Positions 44,648 to 54,376 of a stretch of 64,000 nucleotides of DNA are shown here, in pieces. Under the pieces are notes generated by a model, which worked only from the letters and a program-made list of their open reading frames with translations, had not been told where the DNA came from and made no database searches. How positions within the stretch are numbered: position 1 is the stretch's first letter; the number at the start of each line of letters is the position of its first letter. Origin of the DNA: Mantis religiosa (taxonomy: Eukaryota; Arthropoda; Insecta; Mantodea; Mantidae); assembly GCA_030765055.1 (NCBI GenBank), contig JAUKNK010000321.1:124001-188000 (forward strand). Reading direction: 5' to 3'. The translations under genes and the position numbers were made by a program.

Positions 44648-44660
44648 TCTTCATTAAAAA
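44608..44660 (+). ncRNA. hammerhead-like motif (g)
   Basis: CTGAGGC at 44616-44622 (last core A is C), stem II GGGAA/TTCCC with loop GAAG, GAAAC 44640-44644, TAGTC for a 2-bp stem III and GUC, stem I GAA/TTC. It codes for TEAREEVPRN. Confidence 0.6.
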
Positions 44661-44730
44661 ACTTGTACATGGAGAAGAGTGTATAGAAGTTTGACTCAGT
44701 TGCCTAATTTTAGTTTCATTACATTTACAT

Positions 44731-47582
44731 TTTTTTTTATTTATCCAGATTTAGGAACCCTATTTTACACAGTGGTATATTAGGGTTAGAGTTGATACAT
44801 AAAAATACACAATTTTAACAAAAATATTTTTAATACTAGAAGGAAGAAAATATGTTATAATCTGATGCATATTAATTTAAACTATTTCAGACGTTTAAAC
44901 ACTGAGTTTATAAACATCATGAAGTACTTATACTGTTGTAGCTTCATTAGCAAAGATGTGAGCGGAGCAGAAAATTCAGTTCCTAGAGAGTCTAGCTTGA
45001 ATATTAATTTTTGTCTTTCTCTCCAGAAAATGGGACAGCAGAAAAGGAGATGAACCACAGTTTGAAATTCTTCACCACACATGCACTCGGGGTTGGATGT
45101 TAAGTGAAAGCGTGATAAGTATTCACCAAATTTACCATGTCCACTTAAAAATTGTGTCAAAACAAAATTTGGTACAAGAGTTTCACATTTTTCTCTGTCA
45201 TATACACTAGGGAAAAAATAATGTTTTTGTTAAACTTCCATTTGGAGTTGTAAGCCATTGTTGGTTCCGTTCTTCAAGAATATGTTGCTGTATTATTCTC
45301 CTTACAGTAGAAATAGGACATAAAGAGTAAGTCACAGGAAGATTGGATTCTGCAGCCTTCTTAGCCAAGCAATCACCTCTCTTGTTACCTAAAATTCCAC
45401 TGTGTCCTTTAAGCCATCCCATGCAAATATGTCCTGGATGGTTTTGAAGCAAGGTTCTGATTTCATGTGCTAATGAATTTAAGTTGTATTTATCATTAAT
45501 AGCGAGTAGAGCTGATTGTGAATCACTAAGAATACGGGCACTGTTCCCATTAACAGTACACCATTTTATAGCTTCTTTAATTGCTAAGAGCTCCGACTGG
45601 AATACAGAACATTCAGGTGACAATTTAAACATGGAGTGAGTTAGTTCCGTTTGGTTTTCATAAACAACAAAAGCACATCCTACTGCAGATATATTATCTT
45701 CAAATTGGTAACGCGAACTGTCTGTATATATGTAATAATCATGAAAATTACATATTTCCTTTAAACAGGTTACAAAATTTGATGGGTGTCCTGCTGTGAT
45801 AGGATGCTCCGGGATTTGTAGTTTTAAGTGAGACAGATAAGACACACATTCACGTTCATATCTTAAATTCATAATAGTTGCTGTTGATAAACCAGTGAGA
45901 GCCAAAGGTTCGATGTTAGCTATAATCTGAGCTGCATCAGTGGAGATTGTACGATATCCTCGAATTATGCGAAGGAGGAATCCCCTTTGAATTTGTGCAA
46001 GTTTTTTAACTGCCCATTTTTTATTAAGAACATCCTGGAATGCAGATACACCATACAAAATTAGGGGCACTACAGCACCTTGATATATAATTTTAAGAAT
46101 ACTAGAATTCAGACCCCAGGTGGGTCTTGTTGTTCTTGCGAGGGCACCAAGGGGCTTGCTGGCTCTTTCAGCAATATAATCAAAGTATGATCGAAATGTT
46201 AATTTACAATCCAGTATAACGCCAAGGTATTTTACCGTAGATACCACCTTCAAGTTGACGTTATTCATGGTAAGAGTAATGGGCTCCATTTTTCTTCTTC
46301 TGGTGACAATCATTGCCAAGGTTTTGTAGGGATTAAACATACGTTTATTTTTAATTCCCCATGAGTGTATTATTTTAAGTGCTTCATTAGTTCTTTCTTC
46401 AAGGATTTTAGCATCATTTGATTTAACAAGTAGTAAAGCATCATCTGCATAAGCAAAAATACTACAATCTGACGGCAGTTGTTGCTGTAACAGATCATCA
46501 ATCAGTATAACCCAAAAGCTGGACTACACGCAGATCCTTGGCGGGCAGCTGCGTGTCACTTCCTTTGTGATGGTTTCTCCACTTACAGTAAGCAAGGATT
46601 TGCGATCTCTAAAATAATTCACGATTAAATTGTAAATATTTGTTGGGCATTTTTTAGTTTTCAATTGATGTAAAATCTTGGGCCACCAAGCATGATCAAA
46701 AGCACCAGTTACATCTAAAGAGACTAAAACACCAGATTGTTTATTTAGGTATACATTTTTCATCCAGTTTACCACGTTATATATTGCCATTTCAGTTGAT
46801 TTTTGAGCCATAAAACCAAACTGAAGATCACTAATTGAGCCATGTTTTAGTAAATGATACATTACACGATCAATTACAAGTTTTTCTAGGCATTTGCCCA
46901 GCAGAGGTAGCAGGCTTATTGGTCTGTAAGTAGCAGCAGTCACTTTATTATTTACATGAGTTTTGGGTATAATTTTCACAACTGAAATTTTCCACTGATT
47001 TGGGAACATACCTAATTCTAGACATTTATTGTAAATGTTACTTATTAGAGTTGGAAGTACATAATGCACATGTTTGATTATATTGGCACTAAAAGCATCA
47101 TGTCCTGGAGCTTTACGGTCATTTTGTTTTAATATTATTCGTTCCACCTCAGGATAAGTAAAAGGAAAGTCATCCGATGTATCAGGTTCAGTTTCCACTT
47201 CATGTCGGATCCTTCTTTGGTGGTCATCATCTTCAGTATCAATTGGGAAAAATTTGCTCGCTAATACATTTGCAGTTTCTATTGCATTAGCAGTGTACCC
47301 GTTTTCAGTTTGCAACGTTGTTAAAGTATTAAGCTTTTTGAATTCCGTGTATATTTATACACAATGCCCCATGGATTGACTTGTTCTGTACAGAATGTTT
47401 TCCAGCTGGTGAATTTTGCATTTAAGATCATTTTTTTATATTCAGCTCTTAGCATTATGTAAGTCTTTTAATATTTTTTTCGCAGTAGCTCGCATTTAGC
47501 ACGTTTGAATCTTCCTTGACTCGCCAACACTCGTTTCCTCATTATTGTAAGCTCAGAGTTCCACCATTGGTTTTTACAGCGT
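44731..47582 (-). mobile_element. I/R1-like LINE, 5'-truncated, with 9-bp target duplication
   Basis: 2852 bp on minus. The 3' end is a short poly(A) (T run at 44731). CATTTACAT flanks it at 44722-44730 and 47583-47591. It contains RT, RNase H and a C-terminal zinc-finger-like domain but no endonuclease, so it is 5'-truncated. Confidence 0.92.
44882..47560 (-). pseudogene. LINE ORF2: reverse transcriptase, RNase H, Cys/His C-terminal domain
   Basis: From 47560 down: WWNSELTIMRKRVLA, then RT with KAPGHDAFSANIIKHV, TYRPISLLPLLGKCLEKLVI, VSLDVTGAFDHAWWPKIL, a frameshifted GCPPRxx block near 46535, and the catalytic YADD near 46450. Then KYLGVILDCKLTFRSYFDYI and GYRTISTDAAQIIA, RNase H with YYIYTDSSRYQ, SELLAIKEAIKW, LSDSQSALLAI and WLKGHSGILGN, and a C-terminal FHLTSNPECMCGEEFQ with LLFCCPIFW. 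All RNase H acidic residues seem present. Breaks near 46530 (two one-base shifts) and 45205. RNase H plus the Cys/His end point to the I/R1 side of LINEs. Confidence 0.9.
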
Positions 47583-47639
47583 CATTTACATAATTAGTTG
47601 TAGGCATAAAAAGAAAGCAGAAGGCTATTTTGCAAATAC

Positions 47640-47815
47640 AAGAAGAAATTGACTACCACAGAACTGACGATAGGGGAGAGGTCCCCAGAAACTAGTCTTC
47701 ATCAAAATACTTGTAAGTGGAGAAAAGTATATACAAGGTTGACTCACTTGCCTAATTTTAGTAACAATGGCACTCCACTTTCTGAAATACTTCTTTTTAT
47801 TCTATACAAGAAGAA
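47640..47815 (+). mobile_element. PLE terminal segment, solitary
   Basis: Aligns with 44600-44715 and, inverted, with 42555-42690: ACCACAGAACTGA, CTAGTCTTCAT, GTTGACTCACTTGCCTAATT and CAATGGCACTCCACTT. It holds the C-terminal codons HRTDDRGEVPRN with stop TAG and a hammerhead-like motif. Confidence 0.8.
47655..47706 (+). ncRNA. hammerhead-ribozyme-like motif (h), intact core
   Basis: CTGACGA 47664-47670, stem II GGGGA/TCCCC (plus a U-A pair and one bulged A), GAAAC 47688-47692, TAGTC for stem III and GUC, stem I GAA/TTC. All core positions fit the hammerhead consensus. Confidence 0.7.
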
Positions 47816-48118
47816 ATATTCAAAGTTTTGTCCAGTTCATTATGAATATTCTAGTTTTGACTCAAGGAATACTAACACACATTACAGGTGATCTAATAGA
47901 AACAGTTTTTTAAATGCATTTTATTCTGTCTTCAGATGAATGTTGCTTCTCTAAACCTGTGTACTAGATTCTCAGAGTCAACACTCCAAAATCTATGTTA
48001 ACCCACCCTGCCCCTAATGTCCAACTGCAGAGAATAGAACCCCTGGCACTGTCTCTATACCATGTATGCACAATGTATGAGCCCATCTTCACTCAACAAC
48101 AAGATCACATTTAGTGAG
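47816..48118. other. short non-coding stretch
   Basis: Nothing recognised. Confidence 0.4.
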
Positions 48119-48131
48119 AAGTACCAAATGG

Positions 48132-48375
48132 CCGCGCCGTGGCTCAGTGGTTAGACTGCTTGGCTCTCACCAAGGCGGCCCGGGTTCGATCCCAGGCGAC
48201 CGCAAAGTGAGATTTGTGGTGGACAACACGGCGCTGGGGCAGGTTTTCTCCGGGATCTCCGGTTTCCCCCGCCATCTCATTCCACCGGTGCTCCATCTTC
48301 ATCTCGTGTATCATGAGTGTCATCACCTGCGGTGCCATATGTAGTAAAAGCGGGCGTTAAACACTACACACACAC
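48132..48375 (+). repeat. tRNA-derived SINE family A, copy 2, with 13-bp target duplication
   Basis: Head CCGCGCCGTGGCTCAGTGG (box A) and GGGTTCGATCCC (box B), body with GTGGACAACACGGCGCTGGG, tail (AC)n. AAGTACCAAATGG flanks it at 48119-48131 and 48376-48388 exactly. Less worn than the copy at 28385-28759. Confidence 0.95.
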
Positions 48376-48529
48376 AAGTACCAAATGGCAAATTGTACTC
48401 AGCCACATCGTGAGATTTCAAGGCTGCCTATGTATGCAGCAACACAAGTTGACACACATTAGAAGTAGCAGTTGTGATACGCAGCATAGAAACATACTTT
48501 TATTGATAGTACTAATGGATTTCTGAATG

Positions 48530-49100
48530 AGAGTGAAGGCTCAGTCAGTTTCATCTGTGACCTGCATTTGGGAGGTTCGGCTTTGATTCTCGTGGCCAAT
48601 CTACCTGACCCATGGGTATTTTCCAGGGTTTTTTCTCACGTTGCCAGGTAAATGTTGAGTAGGTTAATTACATCCCCCGAATTTCCTTTTTCTCCATTTC
48701 ATCTCCATTATCATTTCACACTGTCTCTTATCTGGTGGTCTCTTTCAGGGTAGAAGTGTCAGCAGGTGTCTTGGCACTGCATGACAGGATGAAATGCTCC
48801 TTGTAAACACTGCCTGCTCCAGGAGGATGGTTTCTGGTCTCTGAACCTGGTCTAGTGGGGTCATTTCAGGACCACAGTAGGGTGGGATGACGGTTGTTAT
48901 AGCCTGCTCGATAGTTTCCAACTGGTTAAGTGTAGAAACCATGCCCTCTAGACTGTCGTGTTTCCTTGGGCAGCACCTTCTGTCTCTTCTTGCCTCATCC
49001 TTTCTCTCAAGGAAGCTCTACTTAGGGCATAGGTGCAGTAAGCCAAGTCTGGTTGCTGTGCCATATCCTCTCCGATAAAATGTAATCCAATCCAATGGAT
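48530..49100 (+). repeat. SINE-like repeat family C, copy 2
   Basis: Partner of 15595-16030; head GGCTCAGTCAGTTTC with GTTCGGCTTTGATTCTCG, then CTACCTGACCCATGGGTATT and CCCGAATTTCC. The last 200 bp contain a second shared block. Confidence 0.7.
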
Positions 49101-49799
49101 TTCTGATTGGTAGAAATTCCAATGTGTAAAATTAACTTTCTACTTTGTTACCAATATTGTTAATAATAGCCATTCGTTATCAAGCTACTGTCAACTGAAC
49201 TGTATGCTATTTTGCTTCCCATTCTATTCCCATTTTGGTTTCTGTTCTCAGAACCTGCAGGTTTAGCAATTTCATTTTAGCTATTTCATGAGTGCTGCAC
49301 AGCCCTGTTATATTTGTCTCTAACATATCCATTTTGTGAACCTGTTACAGGCCAAGTTTGGCTAAACCAATTAGTGTTGCAGATATAACATTCCAGTTGA
49401 TGTGAATATGCATAGAAAACAAATATGATGTATTTACCTGAGACTGTGGTTTGCAGTTACCATTTCAAGCTTGCTGCACATTTCACTACTGATCCATAAC
49501 TTGCCAATGCTACCAGGTGTTGGATGTGAGGCTTCAATTTCAAATGACCTGTAAACAAATATTATTCTCTTTATTCTCAAACAAATTGCTAAAATACTAG
49601 ACAATAATGTAATTCAATACTATTTTGAGTCAATTACTGTTATACCACTTACAACAATAATTAGAACATATTTTGGAGATTAATCATCTCCTCCTTCCTC
49701 TTCTTCTTATTATTATTACTTTTTTTTTGGTATGCTGAATGCTTATTCTTACAGCATAGTACACCATAGGCAGTGGAAGACATTGATAACACATAAAAT
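49101..49799. other. non-coding stretch
   Basis: Nothing supported. Confidence 0.5.
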
Positions 49800-49859
49800 G
49801 ATTGAAGAAACTATTCGTAGTCTGTTTTTTGACACTTTGTCACTTACATTTTTATAATA

Positions 49860-49906
49860 TTAAGGGACTAGTTTCGGAAGCCGTCGCCTCCATTATCAAC
49901 CTCTTT
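49860..49906 (-). ncRNA. hammerhead-like motif (i)
   Basis: Minus: TTGATAA in place of CTGATGA (49900-49894), stem II GGAGGC/GCTTCC with loop GACG, GAAAC 49876-49872, TAGTC, stem I GAGG/CCTT. Two core changes. Confidence 0.5.
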
Positions 49907-50330
49907 CCAACTGTCTGTTGTTGTCTGCTCTCTTCTCTGTGGCGGTGGAACTATGAACTTCTTTGTCAAATAACCTACTGGTGGGATTTCAAAGTTCATT
50001 ACTCAGACCTTATTTTGCCATATGAATATGTTCTCCCATGTTGTCAGTTTATTTTGGTCCATCACTCCTTTTAGTAATTTTGGATTTGGATCAATGTCAT
50101 CGATTTCATTCCAAAAATGAAATGTTACTGCTGTGAATGCAGTGAATATGCTGTTGCTTTCTTTTTCTTTAATGAATGTGGTTGCTTCCTTAACGGTTTT
50201 CATTAGTTTAACCTTTTTAATTTTCTTAAACACCAGACTTTTGTTGTTTTCATTTTCTTCTGCCGTGTGGAATAAGGCTTTTTGATCTTTGAAGTATTCT
50301 GCTTTATCCATGGGTATGTTGACTAATCTG
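49862..50330 (-). pseudogene. PLE C-terminal fragment, minus arm
   Basis: Reads MDKAEYFKDQKALFHTAEEN, KKIKKVKLMKTVKEATTFIK, then jumps (the YIGKTKRN region is deleted) to VTFHFWNEIDDIDPNPKLLK and WENIFIWQNKV. In a further frame it ends VDNGGDGFRN with stop TAG at the hammerhead-like motif. Confidence 0.75.
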
Positions 50331-50615
50331 TATGTAAGACCGTTTATTATTGCATTTTATGTATAATTGGGTTATAACTACCTATAATTTGTTATGTAAT
50401 TTTCTGTGTTGGCTATCTGTAAATTCCATATTTTATTTTTGTGCCATTCCTGATGATATTTAGGTACAAGAAAGAAAGTTGTCCATCGATTTCCTTTTCT
50501 ATTGTGAATTTCATAGCCTTTTCTTGCAGACTGGTTAATTTTAATGCATCAACTAAATGTTTATTTCAAATAAATTGCAAAGATAGCCATTTTTAATAGT
50601 ATCTATAATTTTTCT

Positions 50616-52300
50616 ATTGGCTAACTACAATGGAAATGGAAACAGTAGAAGCAGAAGAATACATTTCATTAACAAAATTATGCATTGAACAAAACGTCTT
50701 CTGCTTTAATGGGAGATACTACAAGCAGATATCAGGGTTATCGACGGGCAACCCACTTTCACCCTTTATGGCAAATTTATTTAAGAGTGCATTCGAAACA
50801 CAAATTGAAAGGGCCTTCCTTGGATCTTCTAGATTTGATACAGATATGTTGATGACATTTTTGCACTAGTTCCAAATAAACATTTAGATGATGCATTAAA
50901 ATTAATCAATCTGCAAGAAAAGACTATCAAATTCATAATAGAAAAGAAAATCAATGGACAACTTTCTTTCTTTGACCTAAATATCATCAGGAATGACACA
51001 AAAATAAAATTTGGAATGGTGCATCTCGGTTACGAGAGCCCCTAGTGGTTTACCAGGAAATATATATGTCAATCGGAGAATTTAATGTCATGATGGCAAG
51101 TTGACCATGGTAACTCAATGGGTTAGAGCGACTGGACGGAAACAGGAGATCCATGGTTCAAATCCCGGCCATGGCATTGAATTTTTCATGTTGACTCTAT
51201 CAAAAACCTTAGCCTATACATGGCTAGTGTGAAGAAATGATTAATTAATAATAATGATGAAGCCTGAGATTTAAGTGCTTATGATAATAAGTCGCCATAA
51301 ATGGTGTAACTCGGATACGAGAGCCCCTAGTGGTTTACTGGGAAATATATATGAGTCAACTGGAGAATTTAATGTCATGATGGCAAGTTGGCCATGGTAG
51401 CTCGATGGGTTAGAGCAACTGGATGGAAACCAGGAGTTCCGTGGCCCAAATCCTGGCCATGGCATTCAATTGTTCATGTAGACTATATCTATAAAATTTT
51501 GAATTTACAGGTAGCCAACACAGTCAGAAAATTACATAAAAAATTATAGCTATAACCCAATTATTTATAAACATGCAATAATAAACAGTCTTACACACAT
51601 ACTAGACAACATATCCATGGATAAAGCAGAATACTTCAAAGAAAAAAATGGTTACAACATAAGTCTGGTGTTTAAGAAAATTAAAAAGGCTAAACTATAG
51701 AAAACCATTAACGAAGCAACCACATTCACTAAAGAAAAAGAAAACAACAGCATATTCATTTGCATTCACATATCACCCAACAAAATTTAACAAAATCAAA
51801 AAGATCTTTAAGGAACAATATATCATCTTGGCACCAACAAATACTCAATTTTAAAATTTCTAAATTCAAAAACAAAGATGAAATCCCACCAATTAACAGA
51901 TCCAGAATATACCAAATATGTTGTAAGAATTGTAAAAAATGCTACAGAGGTCAAACTAAAAGAAACCTAAAAACCAGAGTCACAGAGCATTTTAGAAATA
52001 TCAAAATGAAACAGGAAGATAAGTCAGCAGTAGCATTTCAATTTTTGGAACAAAAACCATGATATTGATCCAAATCCAAAATTACTAAAATTAGTGATAA
52101 ACCAAAATAAATTGACAACATGGGAGAATATATTCATTTGGAAAAATGAGGTCTGAGTAATGAACTTTGAAACCCTACCAATATATAATTTGTCAAAGAA
52201 GTTCATAGTTCCACCACCAGATAGAAGATAGCAGATGACAACAGATGTTAGTTGGATAGAGTTTGAAAATGGACACAACTACTTCTGAAACTAGTCCATC
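50616..52300 (+). pseudogene. PLE RT/GIY-YIG half, plus arm, split by a tRNA-like insertion
   Basis: Reads AEEYISLTKLCIEQNVFCFN, QISGLSTGNPLSPFMANLFK, a frameshifted RYVDDIFALVP region near 50840, then SFFDLNIIRNDTKIKF. After the insertion at 51018-51492 it continues DKAEYFKEKNGYNISLVFKK and reaches RIYQICCKNCKKCYRGQTKR, EHFRNIKMKQEDKSAVAFQF. The YIG motif reads YRG. Worn C-terminal codons and hammerhead follow near 52263. The part before the RT catalytic region is missing. Confidence 0.85.
51018..51492 (+). mobile_element. tandem tRNA-like repeat (about 1.7 units of ~285 bp) with 12-bp target duplication
   Basis: Two CTCGG.TACGAGAGCCCC starts at 51025 and 51310, 285 bp apart. Each unit holds a tRNA-like cloverleaf (GCCATGG ... 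CCATGGC acceptor, CTGG/CCAG anticodon stem, TTCAAAT loop). AAAATTTGGAAT at 51006-51017 and AAAATTTTGAAT at 51493-51504 flank it, one mismatch. The second unit stops after GACTATATCTAT. Confidence 0.85.
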
Positions 52301-52351
52301 AAGTGATGAAATGATGAAGTGTTTAAAAACAGACTACAAATAGTTTTTCAA

Positions 52352-52714
52352 TTAATTTTGCTGTTAATAAATTCCTCCAATCACGCATACATGAAATGAT
52401 AAATGAAAAAGAAAATCTGGGAAGGAAACATTACAGGCCTAAGTTTAAGTAAGATGCCTTTAATGTTTATGTGAACTAAGGAAAACTGGGGGGAAAAATC
52501 TCTGTCACAAAGGGCAATTTGATAGGGTTTGAACTGCAGACCATTTCATTTAAGAATCTTTACTTGTAACCTATGTTAATGTAAGAAATTTGCAGCCCTC
52601 TTCAAAGAAAACCAAAGACAGAGATTTCAATTCTTTAATCCACTGAAAGATGCTTTCAGCAAGTTCCTCAAACAACCACACAAGTCATAACTTGCCTACA
52701 AAATAGGCAACAGT
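52352..52714. other. non-coding stretch
   Basis: Nothing supported. Confidence 0.4.
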
Positions 52715-52915
52715 CCACCTGTGGTTTGTAGGTAGTCTACCTCACATTCAAGATATCCCAAATTTGATGGATGTGTTACCCAGATTACATTTCTTTCCAT
52801 AGTTCCCCTTATCCTGAAAGCTGAATGTCAGGTAGGCTAAAGCTCTGTGGACCCTGGGTTCATTTAATTATCATTTCACCGTTATTATGCATTCATGCTC
52901 TAATATGACCTGACT
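52715..52915 (+). repeat. tRNA-derived SINE family B, worn copy 2
   Basis: Shares TCTACCTCACATTCAAGA, GCTGAATGTCAGGTA and AGCTCTGTGGACCCTGGG with 16128-16360; box B is degraded. Confidence 0.6.
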
Positions 52916-53384
52916 GTTTAAAATGGAGATAATTGATCTTCAATAAAAAAGTTAATTTAGTTAATTTTTCAACTCGTAATATGTGTCTAGTTACTGTCAT
53001 AAGTGTGTAATAACTAATTGACTGAAATTCTCCACCCCCAAAAATGGGTTGTCTTTGTTTCCATTTTTGATAACGCCAAGAACAAGATGAAAACGCATCA
53101 GAGGAACTTACTGTCTACCCACGACAAGAAGGCAAGAGACGAATGAAGAGGGGTTTGAACTGTTTATCTGCTGTTAATGAATCTGTTTACTAGGAAATGA
53201 GTGTGTGACAGTGCATGTGTGTCACCCATGCTGCCAGATTTAATGTTTGTTACAGTAACTTTAGTGATAGGTACCATGCATTGGTGAGTCATGTGACAAC
53301 ACTTGCATATTTTAAACAAATCCAGCATCTTTTCATACTGGAAAGGCAAGCATAAACACCTTTGGGGCCAGCAAAAGTGATTAT
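52916..53384. other. non-coding stretch
   Basis: A short segment near 53110-53135 is an inverted match to 62490-62525 (CTGTCTACCCAC), probably PLE-associated. Otherwise nothing. Confidence 0.4.
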
Positions 53385-54362
53385 TTCAATGAGTAAGTAC
53401 TATGATACAATGAAGCAATGAAGCATAATTTTGAGTCAAACTAGTAGTCAATGCTCCATTTATTGCTAGTATTTACCTGAATGCATTTCGTTAGGACCTT
53501 CCTAACATCATCAGCTGCTATCAACTACTAGATGTTGGTTTGGAGAACTCCTCGGAGGCGATAGGGCGTCCCTGTCAATATCTTGATGAACTTGAAGTTT
53601 GGGTTCTCTTCAAAGATTGTGTTGAAATTGAACAATTTTCTTTGATATTTCTTTATGGATGCTGGGCACTTTTTAATAAGTGGATTTCTCGTTCTATATT
53701 GTGTTTATCATTCCAAAAGTGGTACGCTACCGCTGATTTACCTATTTCTTTGTTCCTGATGTTTCTAAGATGCTCTTTAAGTCTAATTTTCAAATTCCTT
53801 TTAGTTTTTCCAATGTAAAAGTTGTCACAGCCTTTGCAGTTTATCTGGTACACACCTGATTTTTTGTCTGTGGGTATCTCTTTTGTATTATATGATTTCA
53901 AAAGGTGTACACTAAATTCGTTCTGTGGGGCCAAAGTAATGTTGTGCTCTTTGAAGACTTTTTGGAAAAGGTGTGTAGCTCTGGGATGACATGTAAATTT
54001 TCTGTACGAAGTTTTATTGCTGATTGGGGAACGGGTAATTACTGGTTTGCATCTTTGTTGTCTTTTGAATTTATCAATTTTCTTTTTGACCAATTCAGCA
54101 CTGAATCCACTGTATTCTGCACTGTGAATTATATTATTGTACTCTTTGATATATTCCATCTTGTTTAAAGGTATATTAACTAACCTGTAAGTTAAATGTT
54201 GATAACAGCATGCTTATGTTGTCTTGGGTTATATCCATCTGATTTTATGAAATTTTCTGTGTGTGTTTCCTTCCTATGTATACCAAATTCTTGTTTTGTA
54301 TGTTTTCTGATTATTTTTAAATCTAAGAAAGGAATTTCATTGTGTAGTTTCCAAAAAGCTCA
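53385..54362 (-). pseudogene. PLE C-terminal half with GIY-YIG-like domain
   Basis: From 54362 down: EIPFLDLKIIRKHTKQEFGI, SDGYNPRQHKHAVIN, then YNNIIHSAEYSGFSAELVKK, FTCHPRATHLFQKVFKEHNI, GVYQINCKGCDNFYIGKTKR, NLKIRLKEHLRNIRNKEIGK and NDKHNIEREIHLLKSAQHP. After further frames the C-terminus overlaps the hammerhead motif at 53468-53528. The YVDD part is missing and a LINE sits at 54377-55830; the RT start continues at 55831-56045. Confidence 0.88.
53468..53528 (-). ncRNA. hammerhead-ribozyme-like motif (j), best stem II
   Basis: Minus: CTGATGA 53514-53508, stem II GTTAGGA/TCCTAAC (7 perfect pairs, 3-nt loop), GAAA 53489-53486, TGCATT for stem III. All core bases fit. Confidence 0.7.
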
Positions 54363-54376
54363 TGAAGACCTCTGAG

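Larger units (their letters stand above)
42555..44715. mobile_element. Penelope-like element with head-to-head inverted arm
   Basis: 42555-43045 is the 3' end of a PLE read on minus (GIY-YIG fragment and terminal sequence). 43046-44715 is a longer PLE of the same family on plus, with RT, GIY-YIG and the same terminal sequence. Both outer ends carry CTAGTCTTCATTAAAAA and CCTAATTTTAGT, so the two arms are inverted copies. This arrangement is known for Penelope insertions. Confidence 0.85.
49800..52351. mobile_element. Penelope-like element, two arms head to head
   Basis: 49800-50615 is a PLE 3' end on minus, 50616-52351 a longer PLE 3' half on plus. Both ends begin ATTGAA(G)AAACTATT.GTAGTCTG read inward. 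The family is that of the fold-back at 38107-38527. A tRNA-like tandem repeat is inserted at 51018-51492. Confidence 0.85.

Noticed and set aside
48132..48210. Functional tRNA gene
   Set aside because: Cloverleaf is incomplete, a SINE body and (AC)n tail follow, and a 13-bp duplication flanks it.
51025..51110. Hammerhead in the tRNA-like repeat (GAGA, CCCC/GGGG stem, GAAATA)
   Set aside because: The hairpin is real but only about half of the core positions match CTGANGA and the cleavage position would be G in most copies.
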